From Candidatus Limnocylindrales bacterium (GTDB lineage Bacteria > Desulfobacterota > Binatia > UBA1149 > CAITLU01), in the NCBI GenBank assembly GCA_035571835.1, contig DATNBU010000011.1:1-64000 (forward strand): a stretch of 64,000 bases of DNA. The letters run 5' to 3'. The notes below the pieces were generated by a model. That model did not search any database, was not told the origin of the DNA, and saw only the letters and a program-made list of their open reading frames with translations. The translations under genes and the position numbers were made by a program. Below, piece after piece: positions 25,649 through 34,220 of the stretch (positions are counted from its first letter, which is position 1; each line of letters begins with the position of its first letter).

Positions 25649-26098
25649 CTAACCGAGCCATTTGAGGTAGGCGTTGGCGCGACTGAACCCCGCTCTCTCG
25701 TAGAACCGATGCGCGTCAGCGCGCCGACTGTTTGATGACAGCTCGATGTGAGTGAGGCCGCGCGCCGTCGCCCAGTCCTCGGCCGCGGCCAGCAACTGAC
25801 CGCCGATGCCCTCGGACCGCCTCTTCTCATCGACAACCATGTCCTGCAGCCAACACTTCGGACCGAAGCCGAGCGATTGGATGTCCGCATAGACACTCGT
25901 CAAGCCCACGGCTCTGTCACCATCAAAAGCCAGAAGTATGTCGGCATTCGGTTGCTCCACTGCCCAGCGGAACGATGTCGACGAGCGGCGTCGCGTGTAG
26001 TCGGGGGGCACGCCGCCGGGCGGCTCGAACAACTGCTCGAGCAGGTAAAGCGCGCCCTCCTCGTCCGAGAGGGTTGCCGGGCGTATCTCGATTCCCAT
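25649..26098 (-). CDS. GNAT family N-acetyltransferase
   Basis: 149 residues covering the whole GNAT fold: IEIRPATLSDEEGALYLLEQLF, VGLTSVYADIQSL, the core acetyl-CoA segment WLQDMVVDEKRRSEGIGGQLLAAAE (R/Q-x-x-G-x-G/A type P-loop), and IELSSNSRRADAHRFYERAGF near the end. It transfers an acetyl group from acetyl-CoA to an amine; the acceptor is not predictable. Single-gene unit in its immediate surroundings. Confidence 0.9.
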   Translation of the reverse strand: MGIEIRPATLSDEEGALYLLEQLFEPPGGVPPDYTRRRSSTSFRWAVEQPNADILLAFDGDRAVGLTSVYADIQSLGFGPKCWLQDMVVDEKRRSEGIGGQLLAAAEDWATARGLTHIELSSNSRRADAHRFYERAGFSRANAYLKWLG

Positions 26099-26172
26099 GT
26101 TCGGATTCTACACAAGGACGAAACGTGGACTAGAAGGCGGGTGGCCAGAGCCGGCCACCAGGCGCGTCTGTG

Positions 26173-27018
26173 TCAGTCTTCGTAGACCGGCGGACGTCCA
26201 TGCTTTCGCGCGCGAATCGCCTCGTCGAGATTCTGCGTCGTCATGCGCACGAGCAGCTGGTTGCGGTTCTCGAGATCGATGGCGGCCTTGAGGCTGCCCG
26301 CCTCGAGGTTCGCCCACAGCACTTCCTTCGTCATCGAAAGACCGTGCGCGCTGTAGCCGCACATGCGGTCGGCCATCTCGAGGGCGCAATCGACGAGCTC
26401 GGCGTCATCGACGACGCGCGAGACGAGGCCGATACGCTCGGCTTCGTCCGCATCGACCTCGCGACCCGACAGGATGATCTCGTTGGCGCGCGACGCGCCG
26501 ATCAGTCGCGGGAGTAGATAGCTTACGCCGCACTCGGTACCGGCGAGGCCGTTGTTGATGCCGGCGCCGCGAAAGGTCGCCGAGCGCGCCGCGATGCGGA
26601 TGTCGGCGCCGAGCGGAATGCACATTCCGCCGCCGTACGACGGGCCGTTGACCGCGCAAATCAGCGGCTGCGGAATCGCACGCATTGCCGGTACCACGTC
26701 CGACATGAACGCCATCGCGCGGATCGCGATGCGCGAGATCGGAAGCCCGTCGCTTCCCGGCGGCATCCCGACGTCGGTCAGGTCCATGCCCGAGCAGAAG
26801 CCGCGACCGCTTCCGGTCAGGATTGCGACCATGCAGTCGTTGTCGGCGGCGACGCGGCGGAGCGCGGCGTACAGCGACTCGACGAGCGGAAACGACATCG
26901 CGTTGAGCCGCTCGGGGTTGTTGAGCGTGATCAGTCGAACGCGCGGCCGCGGGCTCGACACGAGCACGTAGTCCGCGCCGTCGTCACGCGCGTGCATGGC
27001 GTAGTTCTGGTGACTCAT
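26173..27018 (-). CDS. enoyl-CoA hydratase/isomerase family protein
   Basis: 281 residues (start ATG 27018). Crotonase-fold marks: VRLITLNNPERLNAMSFPLVESL, the oxyanion-hole segment GSGRGFCSGMDL, PLICAVNGPSYGGGMCIPLGADIRIA, and NNGLAGTECGVSYLLPRLIG with the Glu and Cys near the catalytic site, ending in the trimerisation helices (ANEIILSGREVDADEA). Likely acts on an enoyl-CoA or related thioester in fatty-acid or aromatic beta-oxidation; the exact substrate is open. Possibly two starts (M1 or the ATG at MHARDDG). Confidence 0.92.
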   Translation of the reverse strand: MSHQNYAMHARDDGADYVLVSSPRPRVRLITLNNPERLNAMSFPLVESLYAALRRVAADNDCMVAILTGSGRGFCSGMDLTDVGMPPGSDGLPISRIAIRAMAFMSDVVPAMRAIPQPLICAVNGPSYGGGMCIPLGADIRIAARSATFRGAGINNGLAGTECGVSYLLPRLIGASRANEIILSGREVDADEAERIGLVSRVVDDAELVDCALEMADRMCGYSAHGLSMTKEVLWANLEAGSLKAAIDLENRNQLLVRMTTQNLDEAIRARKHGRPPVYED

Positions 27019-27090
27019 GACGCTGGCCAATCGTTGCCGCACGGCGGGAAGTCAATCGGAGACCAGCAGCAGCGGTTTCTTGTTACTGAG

Positions 27091-27157
27091 TTTTAAATGT
27101 ACCTGTCCCCATCAGGTTGCGCCGGATTTGCTGACGAATTTTAAATGTACCTGTCCC
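27091..27157. repeat. duplicated TTTTAAATGTACCTGTCCC element
   Basis: The 19-mer TTTTAAATGTACCTGTCCC occurs at 27091-27109 and 27139-27157 (48-base period) in the gap between the divergent crotonase and glutathione-transferase genes. Its AT-rich half contrasts with the surrounding DNA. The reverse form GGGACAGGTACATTTAAAA resembles dispersed extragenic repeats that I associate with REP/RAYT (Y1 transposase) elements; no transposase gene is here. Confidence 0.65.
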
Positions 27158-27182
27158 TATTTTCCGTTTCAGGAGGACTACG

Positions 27183-27797
27183 ATGATCACGTTGTATGGC
27201 GTGCCCGGCTCGCGGGCGTTTCGCACGATCTGGATGCTCGAGGAGCTCGGCGTCCCTTATGAAAATGTCCCGACCCACTTCGCGAACGGCGACACGAAGA
27301 AGCCGGACTATCTCGCGCTGAATCCGAATGGCCACATTCCGACGCTCGTCGACGACGGGACGCCGTACTGGGAGTCGATGGCGATCAACCTGTATCTCGC
27401 GAAGAAGTACGACAAGGGCCTGCAGCCGAAGTCGGCTGAAGGCGAAGCGCACGCCATACAGTGGAGCTTCTGGGCGATGACCGAGGTCGAGAACCCGCTC
27501 ATCGAAGTGCTGATGCACCGCATGTTCCTGCCCGCCGACCAGCGCAATCCCAAAGTCGCCGAAGCGGCCGTCGAAAAGCTCCAGGGCCCGCTCGGTGTGC
27601 TCGACCGGCATCTGGCCGGCCGCAAGTACGTGCTCGGCGACCAGTACAGTGTCGCCGACGTGAATCTTGCGTCGGTTCTTTCGTGGGGTCCGCTCGTAGG
27701 GCTCGACCTGTCCGGTTTCCCGTCGCTCGGGAAGTGGCTGATGGAGTGCTCGGCGCGGCCTGCGGCAAAGACCGCGTCGGCCAAGGCGATGGGCTAG
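27183..27797 (+). CDS. glutathione S-transferase family protein
   Basis: 204 residues. The N-terminal thioredoxin-like domain starts MITLYGVPGSRAFRTIWMLEELGVPYE, with the cis-Pro segment NPNGHIPTLVDDG and the glutathione-binding ESMAINLYLAKKY; the all-helical C-terminal domain includes VLDRHLAGRKYVLGDQYSVADVNLASVLSW (N-capping box S-x-A-D). Likely conjugates or reduces electrophiles with glutathione in the cytoplasm. ATG preceded by AGGAGG at 27171-27176. Its 5' region holds the duplicated 19-mer repeat, which may supply or disrupt its promoter. Confidence 0.93.
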   Translation: MITLYGVPGSRAFRTIWMLEELGVPYENVPTHFANGDTKKPDYLALNPNGHIPTLVDDGTPYWESMAINLYLAKKYDKGLQPKSAEGEAHAIQWSFWAMTEVENPLIEVLMHRMFLPADQRNPKVAEAAVEKLQGPLGVLDRHLAGRKYVLGDQYSVADVNLASVLSWGPLVGLDLSGFPSLGKWLMECSARPAAKTASAKAMG

Positions 27798-28233
27798 CCG
27801 TCACCTCGGCCGTCGTAGCAGGTCTCGCCGGGATCGGCTGAACCGAAGGCGCGGCGCTGGCGCGGAAAAGATCACAAAAAAAGACCCGACGTTCCTCTGG
27901 CCGTGGAACGTCGGGTCCGAATCGCTCGAAGTCTCGGGGGGGAGGTCAGACTTCGAGCAGGAGCTGCACCGATGGGGGGGATGGTCAGTCGGTTCAACTC
28001 CCGTGGCACCATCAGAGCACGGCTCGTGCCAGCCGGCGGCGTTCACGGCACAGTTCTTAACAACATGAAGTCGCTCAGGATTTTTCGAGCTATGCGGGAA
28101 TTTTACCGCAATCGTGTCTCAGTGAACTGTTTCAATTCTGTCTCTGTCGTGTCCCGCGAGACACCGTAGAGACACCGTCTGAAAATCCCGGAGGGCCTCG
28201 ATCGCCGGCATCGCGCCGGTCGATTTCTGCCCG
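27798..28233. other. intergenic region with leftward terminator, possible small RNA
   Basis: 436 bases between the glutathione-transferase gene and the 3' end of the sigma-54 regulator gene. It contains a strong leftward terminator at 27876-27917. Right of it I see no convincing frame; the segment 28110-28175 has several GTCTC/GAGAC motifs, including the inverted repeat GTGTC-CCGCGA-GACAC. The stretch may be the long 3' UTR of the signalling operon or an independent small RNA. Confidence 0.5.
27876..27917 (-). terminator. rho-independent terminator, leftward
   Basis: A 13-bp perfect stem (GACCCGACGTTCC at 27883-27895 with GGAACGTCGGGTC at 27905-27917, 9-base loop), followed on the minus strand by seven U residues. 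It terminates transcripts coming from the right: either the PhnD/kinase/regulator operon, 316 bases upstream, or a separate small transcript. Confidence 0.85.
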
Positions 28234-29991
28234 TCATTCATCCTTCGGCTGCTCGCCGTGCTCTGGATCGTCGGCACCAAACCCCGGGACCCCAAGCACC
28301 GTCAGCCGCCGGTAGAACGTGGCGCGACTCACTCCGAGCAGCTTGGCGGCCTGCGACCGGTTGCCGCCCGCGCGGTGCAGCGCTTCGAGCACCTCGAGCC
28401 GCGAGGCCATCGGACCCTGCGGCAGCGATGCGGCAGCAGCCGCACCGTCGAGCACTTCGACCGGAAGATCGTCGGCCTGGATGAGCTCGCCGCGGGCGCG
28501 CGCCGCCGCCACAGCGATCGCATTGCGAAGCTCGCGCACGTTGCCCGGCCAATCGTACAGGTGAAGCAGCCGCAGCGTTTCGTTGCCGACGCCGCGTACG
28601 GTCTTGCCGGTAACGGCGCTCTGCGCGGCGAGGAAGTGCCGCACCAGGTGCACGATGTCTTCCTTGCGGTCGCGCAGCGGGGGAAGCGTAATGCGCGCCG
28701 CGCGCACGCGATAGTAAAGATCGGCACGGAAGTGTCCGAGCCTCACCTCCTCGGCAAGGTCGCGATTGGTCGCGGCGACGATGCGCACGTCGACCGGCTC
28801 TCCCTTGGTGCGTCCGACCGGATAGACGAGCCGCTCGTCGAGCACGCGAAGCAGGCTCGCCTGCACGCGCGCCGACAGCTCGCCGATCTCGTCGAGAAAC
28901 AGCGTTCCGCCGTTGGCTGCGCGGAAGAGTCCCTCGTAGTCGCCGATCGCGTCGGTGAACGCGCCGCGGGCGTGTCCGAAGAGCTGGCTCGAGGCGAGCT
29001 CGTCGGAAAGTCCCGCGCAGTTGACGGCGACGAAATTTCCGTCGGCGCGCACGCTGCTGCGGTGGATCGCGCGCGCAACCAGCTCTTTGCCCGAACCGGT
29101 TTCGCCGTCGACGAGCACCGGCACTTCGACAGCGCCGTAGTCGCGGATCTGCAGGAAGATCTGCTTCATCGGATCGCTGTTGCCGACGATGTCGCTGAAG
29201 CGCGAGCGCTCGTCGAGGATGCGCTCGAGGTGCACGACGCGCGACACGTCGTACAGGAAGAACATCCTGCCGCCGGCCGTGCGCACGTCTTCGCGCACCT
29301 CGACTTCGACCGCCGTCGGAACGCCGGCACCGTGCGGTATGTGCACCAGCACCGTTCCGGCATGTCCCGCCGGATTGCGAACGGCGTTGTCGAGACGCTG
29401 GCGATCGCTCTTGGAGAGTCCGAGCGCATCCTGCCAGTTGCTGCCGAGCACGCTCTCCTCCTCGAGGCCAAGCATCGACAGCGCCGCACGGCTCGCGAAC
29501 GTGACGCGGCTCTCGCCGTCGACGAGAAGCGTGCCGTGGCGCTGCGCATCGAGCACGGCCTTCAGGTCGTCGTGCGCGCGCTGCAGGTTGCGATGGATTG
29601 CGCCGCGACCGAGCGCGGTCTGCACGGTGACCTCGATGTCGCGCTGGTCGAACGGCTTGACGATATAACCGAGCGGTGCGGCGCTGCGCGCGCGCTCGAG
29701 CGTGGTCGGATCGGCGTACGCGGTCAGGAACACGATCGGGATGTCGTGTTCCCGGCGGATGCGCTTGGCGAGCTCGATGCCGTCTTCCTCGCCCTCGATG
29801 CGCACGTCCATCAGCACGAGGTCGGGTTTGTGCTCGATCGCGAGCTGGAAAGCCGCTTCGCCGCTGCGCGCGGTTCCCACCACTTCGTGGCCGAGGCGCC
29901 GCAGCCGCGTGGCGATGTCGAACGCGACGATGCTTTCGTCTTCGACGATCAGGATGCGTGCCGGAAGAGTAGCCGTAGGTACTTCGCTCAT
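28234..29991 (-). CDS. sigma-54-dependent response regulator (REC-PAS-AAA-Fis)
   Basis: 585 residues. Receiver domain (1-125) with acidic pocket E17/D18, phospho-acceptor Asp62 (LVLMDVRIEG), and VFLTAYAD/IVKPFD; a PAS-like linker (about 135-250: AVLDAQRHGTLLVDGESRVTF); an AAA sigma-54 interaction domain with Walker A GETGSGKE, Walker B GGTLFLDEIGEL and Arg-finger region; and a Fis-type helix-turn-helix (AGGNRSQAAKLLGVSRATFYRRL). The sigma-54 contact loop reads GAFTDA rather than the usual GAFTGA. Last gene of the binding protein-kinase-regulator operon (43 bases after the kinase stop). It should activate sigma-54 promoters in response to the kinase. Confidence 0.93.
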   Translation of the reverse strand: MSEVPTATLPARILIVEDESIVAFDIATRLRRLGHEVVGTARSGEAAFQLAIEHKPDLVLMDVRIEGEEDGIELAKRIRREHDIPIVFLTAYADPTTLERARSAAPLGYIVKPFDQRDIEVTVQTALGRGAIHRNLQRAHDDLKAVLDAQRHGTLLVDGESRVTFASRAALSMLGLEEESVLGSNWQDALGLSKSDRQRLDNAVRNPAGHAGTVLVHIPHGAGVPTAVEVEVREDVRTAGGRMFFLYDVSRVVHLERILDERSRFSDIVGNSDPMKQIFLQIRDYGAVEVPVLVDGETGSGKELVARAIHRSSVRADGNFVAVNCAGLSDELASSQLFGHARGAFTDAIGDYEGLFRAANGGTLFLDEIGELSARVQASLLRVLDERLVYPVGRTKGEPVDVRIVAATNRDLAEEVRLGHFRADLYYRVRAARITLPPLRDRKEDIVHLVRHFLAAQSAVTGKTVRGVGNETLRLLHLYDWPGNVRELRNAIAVAAARARGELIQADDLPVEVLDGAAAAASLPQGPMASRLEVLEALHRAGGNRSQAAKLLGVSRATFYRRLTVLGVPGFGADDPEHGEQPKDE

Positions 29992-30034
29992 GACCCGGCT
30001 CCTTCCATGCTCGCCACGCTCGGGCTGCGCGCGA

Positions 30035-31888
30035 TCATGATGCGACCGCCTTGCGCGGACGGCCCGGCGCGACGGCTTCCGAGTCTTCGATGGAAACGTC
30101 GTCGACGCCGGCGGTCTGCGCGAGAGCCGGCAGGTCGACGATGCACTTGGCGCCGCCGTCGGTTGCCATCGTAAGGTGCCCGCCGAGCTGCTCGGTCAGT
30201 GCCTGCACGAGCTTCAGCCCCAGGCTGTCGGACGTCTCGATGTCGAGATCGGCCGGAAAACCACTTCCGTTGTCGGTCACCAGCAGCCTGCGTGCGAGCG
30301 CGTTGCCGCTCAGCCGCACCGTGATCAGGCCTTTCGGCTGGCCTGTAAAACCGTGTTTGACCGAGTTCGCGATCAGCTCGTTGACGATCAGACCGATCGG
30401 AATTGCCTGGTCGACGCTCACCTCGCGCACGCTTTCGTCGACGTGCACGTCGACGTGGCACTCGCCGTGGCCGAGATAGCGGATCACCTGCTGCGCGAGC
30501 GTGTCGAGGTAACGCGCGAGATCGACATGGGCGAGGTCTCCCGAGCGGTAGAGCTGCTCGTGGACGAGCGCCATGGCGCGGATCCGGACTTCGCTTTCAT
30601 GAAAGATTTCGCGCGTGTCGTCGTCGCGGCTGCGATCGCCCTGAAGGCTCAGCATCGACGAGATGATCTGCAGGTTGTTCTTCACGCGGTGGTGGATTTC
30701 GCGCAGCAGGATCTCTTTCTCCACGAGCGAGCGCTCGATCTGTCTTTCGGCTGCGAGGCGGTCGGTGACGTTTTCCATGACGAACACGTAACCCGTAGGT
30801 ACGCCGCCCTCTTCACGAAGCGGGGCTGCAGACACGCGCACCGGAATGTGGCCGCCATCCGGCCGGCACAGCTCGAACGTGCGAGGAGAATCGCTGTAGC
30901 GCGGCAGGCCGACCGGCGCGCGCCGCAGATCGGGCAGCAACGTCTCGATGAGCTTTCCGTGAAGCTCGGATTCACTCGCGCCGAGCTCTTCAAGACAGCG
31001 CGGATTGGCGGTCACGACGCGGCCTTCGGCATCGGTGGCGATCAGCATGTCGGCCATCGAGCGCAGCACGTTGTCGAAATAGTCCTTGGACACCGTCGTC
31101 GTGCGCAGCGTTGCGGCCATTTCGTCGAACGCGCGCGAGAGATCGCCGATCTCGTCGCGGCGCTCGAGCGCGTCCGATTGCACCAGCTCGCCGCGACCGA
31201 TGCGTCGGGCGCGCGATGCGAACGCGACGACCGGACGCGAAAGGCCGCCCGCGACCCCGATTGCCGAAAGCACCGAAACCGTGACGAGCACGATGCCGAG
31301 CGCGATGCCCGTCAGCGAGAACGCCGTCGACTGGCTGCGGATGAGTCCATCCAGACGCGCCTGCTCGAGCTGGATGTCGCTGCGGATTCCGTCCATCGCA
31401 AGGTCGACCAGCGCGGCGCCGATCACGTGATTTTCGAGAACCGCGGGAGCGGCCACGCGCAGCGTCCGGCCGTCGCGCCGACTCGAAGGTTTTCCGGTTT
31501 CGAGAGCCTCGCGCACCCACGGAACAGCCTGCCGGCTGTCATCGCCGTCGGGCGGCACGCCGCTTTCACGAATCAGCATCCCCCTGCCGTCGACGACCGA
31601 TGCCGTAAGCACGTCGGGATAGCTCCGCAGCTCGGCGGCTTCGTGGCTGATCTGGCGGTAGTCGTTGTGATACAGCGGCGTGACGAGACGCTCGGCAAGC
31701 GCGGATGCGAGCGAGATGCCGTGCTTCTCAATCTGGCGTTCGAGCGTGTCGCTCAGGTTCGAGGATGCAACCGAGCTGATTTCCTCGGCGTAGCGGCGCT
31801 GCTCGGCGAGCAGCGCCGCGCCGAGCACGAGCAGGCTCGCGCACACGAGCCCTCCGATCACCATCGTGTATTGTCCGCGGAGCCGCAT
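30035..31888 (-). CDS. membrane sensor histidine kinase (HAMP-PAS-HisKA_2)
   Basis: 617 residues. TM helix 1 (about 9-27), a ~165-residue periplasmic helical sensor, TM helix 2 (about 190-214), HAMP (LSRPVVAFASRARRIGRGELV.. RRDEIGDLSRAFDEM), PAS (about 275-385: SMADMLIATDAEGRVVTANPRCLEELGA), then a HisKA_2 dimerisation segment REIHHRVKNNLQIISSMLSLQ with the phospho-His near 396 and a HATPase domain (NELIANSVKHGF, VTDNGSGFPAD, SLGLKLVQAL). The HRVKNN type often signals to receiver domains of unusual response regulators, consistent with the next gene. Its start abuts the stop of the PhnD-like gene. Confidence 0.93.
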   Translation of the reverse strand: MRLRGQYTMVIGGLVCASLLVLGAALLAEQRRYAEEISSVASSNLSDTLERQIEKHGISLASALAERLVTPLYHNDYRQISHEAAELRSYPDVLTASVVDGRGMLIRESGVPPDGDDSRQAVPWVREALETGKPSSRRDGRTLRVAAPAVLENHVIGAALVDLAMDGIRSDIQLEQARLDGLIRSQSTAFSLTGIALGIVLVTVSVLSAIGVAGGLSRPVVAFASRARRIGRGELVQSDALERRDEIGDLSRAFDEMAATLRTTTVSKDYFDNVLRSMADMLIATDAEGRVVTANPRCLEELGASESELHGKLIETLLPDLRRAPVGLPRYSDSPRTFELCRPDGGHIPVRVSAAPLREEGGVPTGYVFVMENVTDRLAAERQIERSLVEKEILLREIHHRVKNNLQIISSMLSLQGDRSRDDDTREIFHESEVRIRAMALVHEQLYRSGDLAHVDLARYLDTLAQQVIRYLGHGECHVDVHVDESVREVSVDQAIPIGLIVNELIANSVKHGFTGQPKGLITVRLSGNALARRLLVTDNGSGFPADLDIETSDSLGLKLVQALTEQLGGHLTMATDGGAKCIVDLPALAQTAGVDDVSIEDSEAVAPGRPRKAVAS

Positions 31889-32935
31889 TCAGTTGGCTCC
31901 CTGCACGGCGCCGGACAATTCCGCATGAACGAGCGACCAGGTCTCTTCGAGATCGGCGATCGACCGCTCAGTCTCCGCATCGATCGCGCTCAGGCGGTCG
32001 ATCTTGTTGTAGCGATCGAGCGTTTCGCGCCCGTCGGCGTCGCTGTTCATCTCGAGCAGCAGCTTGCCGAGCCCCGCGCGCTGCTCGGCCGAGACCGTCG
32101 GCCCGGTCAGCACGAACGCGCGCGGAATCTCGTTCGACTCGTAGATGATACGCAAGCCGGAAATGGTTGTGGGCTGTGCGGCTTCGGCGGCCTTCCATTC
32201 CTCGCTGCTGAGCGCGCCGGCGTCTGCGACGTCGCGAGCGACGGCGGCAACGATCGCCGTCTCCGAGAGTGCGAAGAAATATCCGGCCGCATCCTTCGGC
32301 GCGGCCTGCATCGGGGTTGCGAGTGCGACCGTTGCAAGACCCGTACGCTTGATGCCGGCAAGCGGCAGCAGGAACGCGGTCGTCGAGCCGGAGTCTTCGA
32401 ATGCGACGCGATGCGAGCCAAGGTCGGCGAGCGTATGAATCGGGGAATCTTTCCGGACGAAGACGACCGAGTCGTACGTCGCCCGTCCGCCCCGACTCTC
32501 GCGCAGCAGGATCGTGGCGCCGGCAGCCTTGACGAAATGAATCGCCGAAAGCGGGGTCTCCGAGACAACGTCGACGATGCCTCGCCGAAGGAACTCGATC
32601 ATCTCGGCGTTGTCGCGAGCGACGACCGGGCGGGCCCTGGCGTATCCCAGCCCGCCGATGCGGCTGGCGAACCACGAGGCGAGCGCGTCGAGTGCGGGAA
32701 GATGCTCGGAGACGTTGCGCGCGACGCGGCCGACTCCGAGCGTGTCGGGCTGTTCGAGCTCGTCGCGATACAGGATCGGAGGCTTGCCGAGATCGGCGGT
32801 ATCCGGGGCTTCGACGCTGGGATCGCGTGGTTCCATTTCAGCCGTCGCCAGGCCTGCCGCACCGGTGATCATCGCCACCGGGACGAGCAGAAAAACCAGC
32901 GTCATTGCTGCCACGGACCCCGCGTGCCTCAGCAT
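31889..32935 (-). CDS. PhnD-like periplasmic substrate-binding protein
   Basis: 348 residues from ATG 32935. The signal peptide/anchor (MTLVFLLVPVAMITGAAGLATA) is followed by the phosphate/phosphite/phosphonate-type binding fold: LGVGRVARNVSEHLPALDALASWFASRIG, DNAEMIEFLRRGIVDVVSETPL, YDSVVFVRKDSPIHTLADLGSHRVAFEDSGSTTAFLLPLA and a C-terminal helical hairpin. No ABC permease or ATPase is nearby; instead the stop is directly followed by the sensor-kinase start. The binding protein therefore probably presents its ligand to the kinase. The ligand need not be a phosphonate, as this family binds diverse oxyanions. Confidence 0.85.
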   Translation of the reverse strand: MLRHAGSVAAMTLVFLLVPVAMITGAAGLATAEMEPRDPSVEAPDTADLGKPPILYRDELEQPDTLGVGRVARNVSEHLPALDALASWFASRIGGLGYARARPVVARDNAEMIEFLRRGIVDVVSETPLSAIHFVKAAGATILLRESRGGRATYDSVVFVRKDSPIHTLADLGSHRVAFEDSGSTTAFLLPLAGIKRTGLATVALATPMQAAPKDAAGYFFALSETAIVAAVARDVADAGALSSEEWKAAEAAQPTTISGLRIIYESNEIPRAFVLTGPTVSAEQRAGLGKLLLEMNSDADGRETLDRYNKIDRLSAIDAETERSIADLEETWSLVHAELSGAVQGAN

Positions 32936-33084
32936 CTCCCCTCTTTCCGGAACTCGCGAAAGTCGCCGGTTCTGTTGTCTCACCACTGTCTCAGCCGTGA
33001 CGCAAGCACTTTCTGGTAACGGCCTCGGTACGCGCCGGAATTGCTGGAGATTGACCTGACCCGCGCCGTTCGACATCGAGGGGC

Positions 33085-34158
33085 ATGCCCCCGTTCCTGT
33101 GGCCGGTCCTCATCTATGGAGTGATCCTTCTCCTCCATATTGCCGTGCCTGGCCGGTGGGTGACCGGCTACGTGACCGGCGAAAACGGCGAGAAGCTCCG
33201 CTACCGGCTGAACGGTCTTCGCGTGCTCGCGGCCGCGATCGTGCTGTGGGCGGGCGCATGCTGGGGAGGTTTCCTCGCGTGGGATGCGTTTTACGTGCAC
33301 CGCTGGGAGCTCGCGGCCGGTGCGTGCCTCGTCGGCCTCATCTTCACGCTCGCGATCGTGCTTCCGGCCGCGCCTGATCCGGACAAGTCATTTGCAGCGC
33401 AGCTCTACGAGGGCCGGCTCGCCAACCCGCAGTGGTTCGGCGGGCTTCTCGACGCGAAGATGGTGCTCTATCTGCTAGGCGCGATCATGCTCGAGCAGAA
33501 CGTGCTGTCGTTCGCCGCCCACCACGTTCTGCTTCATCAGGATGACCCGTCGCCGGGCGTGTTTCTGTACGCAGCGCTGTTCAGCTTCTTCGTCGCCGAG
33601 TATCTGAACTTCGAGGAAGTCCATCTCTACACGTACGACTTCATGGCCGAGCGCGTCGGCTTCAAGCTGGGCTGGGGCTGCCTGGTGTTCTATCCGTTCT
33701 TCTATGCCGTTGGTCTGTGGGGACTCGCGGAATGGCCGAACCCGCATACGCCGCCTGTGCTGCTCGTGCTGTACGCGGGAATCTTCTTCAGCGGCTGGAT
33801 GCTGTCGCGCGGCGCGAACCTGCAGAAGTTCTGGTTCAAGCGCGATCCGTCGGCTCGGGCATTCGGTGTGCTCGATCCGCGCGCGATCAGCGGCGGCGGA
33901 AAGCACGTGCTGGCCGGAGGTTTCTGGGGCCTGTCGCGGCACATCAATTATCTCGGCGAGATCCTGATGGCCTGCGGCCTCGCGCTGAGCCTCGGCTATC
34001 CGCTCGCGCTCACGCCGTGGCTCTACCCGCTGTATTACGTCGCGCTGCTTTTGCCGCGCCAGGCCGACGACGACCGCCGCTGCGCCGCGCGCTACGGTGA
34101 CCTGTGGACCGAATACTGCCGCCGCGTGCCGTGGCGCATCATTCCCTACGTGTACTGA
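33085..34158 (+). CDS. ERG4/ERG24-like (sterol reductase family) membrane protein
   Basis: 357 residues with about eight to nine hydrophobic helices. The C-terminus carries the family signature: GLSRHINYLGEILMACGLAL, then LYPLYYVALLLPRQADDDRRCAARYGDLWTEYCRRVPWRIIPYVY-type ending (Arg/Asp cluster with WxxYCxxVPxRIIPxVY). This is the NADPH-binding end of delta14/delta24 sterol reductases and related DUF1295/ICMT proteins. In bacteria such proteins may reduce sterol or isoprenoid double bonds or have methyltransferase-like roles. Divergent from the PhnD-like gene; followed by the nitronate monooxygenase 62 bases on. Confidence 0.85.
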   Translation: MPPFLWPVLIYGVILLLHIAVPGRWVTGYVTGENGEKLRYRLNGLRVLAAAIVLWAGACWGGFLAWDAFYVHRWELAAGACLVGLIFTLAIVLPAAPDPDKSFAAQLYEGRLANPQWFGGLLDAKMVLYLLGAIMLEQNVLSFAAHHVLLHQDDPSPGVFLYAALFSFFVAEYLNFEEVHLYTYDFMAERVGFKLGWGCLVFYPFFYAVGLWGLAEWPNPHTPPVLLVLYAGIFFSGWMLSRGANLQKFWFKRDPSARAFGVLDPRAISGGGKHVLAGGFWGLSRHINYLGEILMACGLALSLGYPLALTPWLYPLYYVALLLPRQADDDRRCAARYGDLWTEYCRRVPWRIIPYVY

Positions 34159-34220
34159 GCAGTTTTCCTTGCCGGTGCGTTTGCGGCACCACGACACAAG
34201 CTCCATCGCGAGGGACCCCC

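Noticed and set aside
28258-30174. A 638-codon plus-strand frame antisense to the sigma-54 regulator
   Set aside because: Shadow of a well-conserved minus-strand REC-PAS-AAA-Fis gene.
30176-33019. A 947-codon open frame on the plus strand antisense to the kinase and binding-protein genes
   Set aside because: It mirrors the codon structure of real minus-strand genes in GC-rich DNA, lacks domains, and the opposite strand carries full conserved families.
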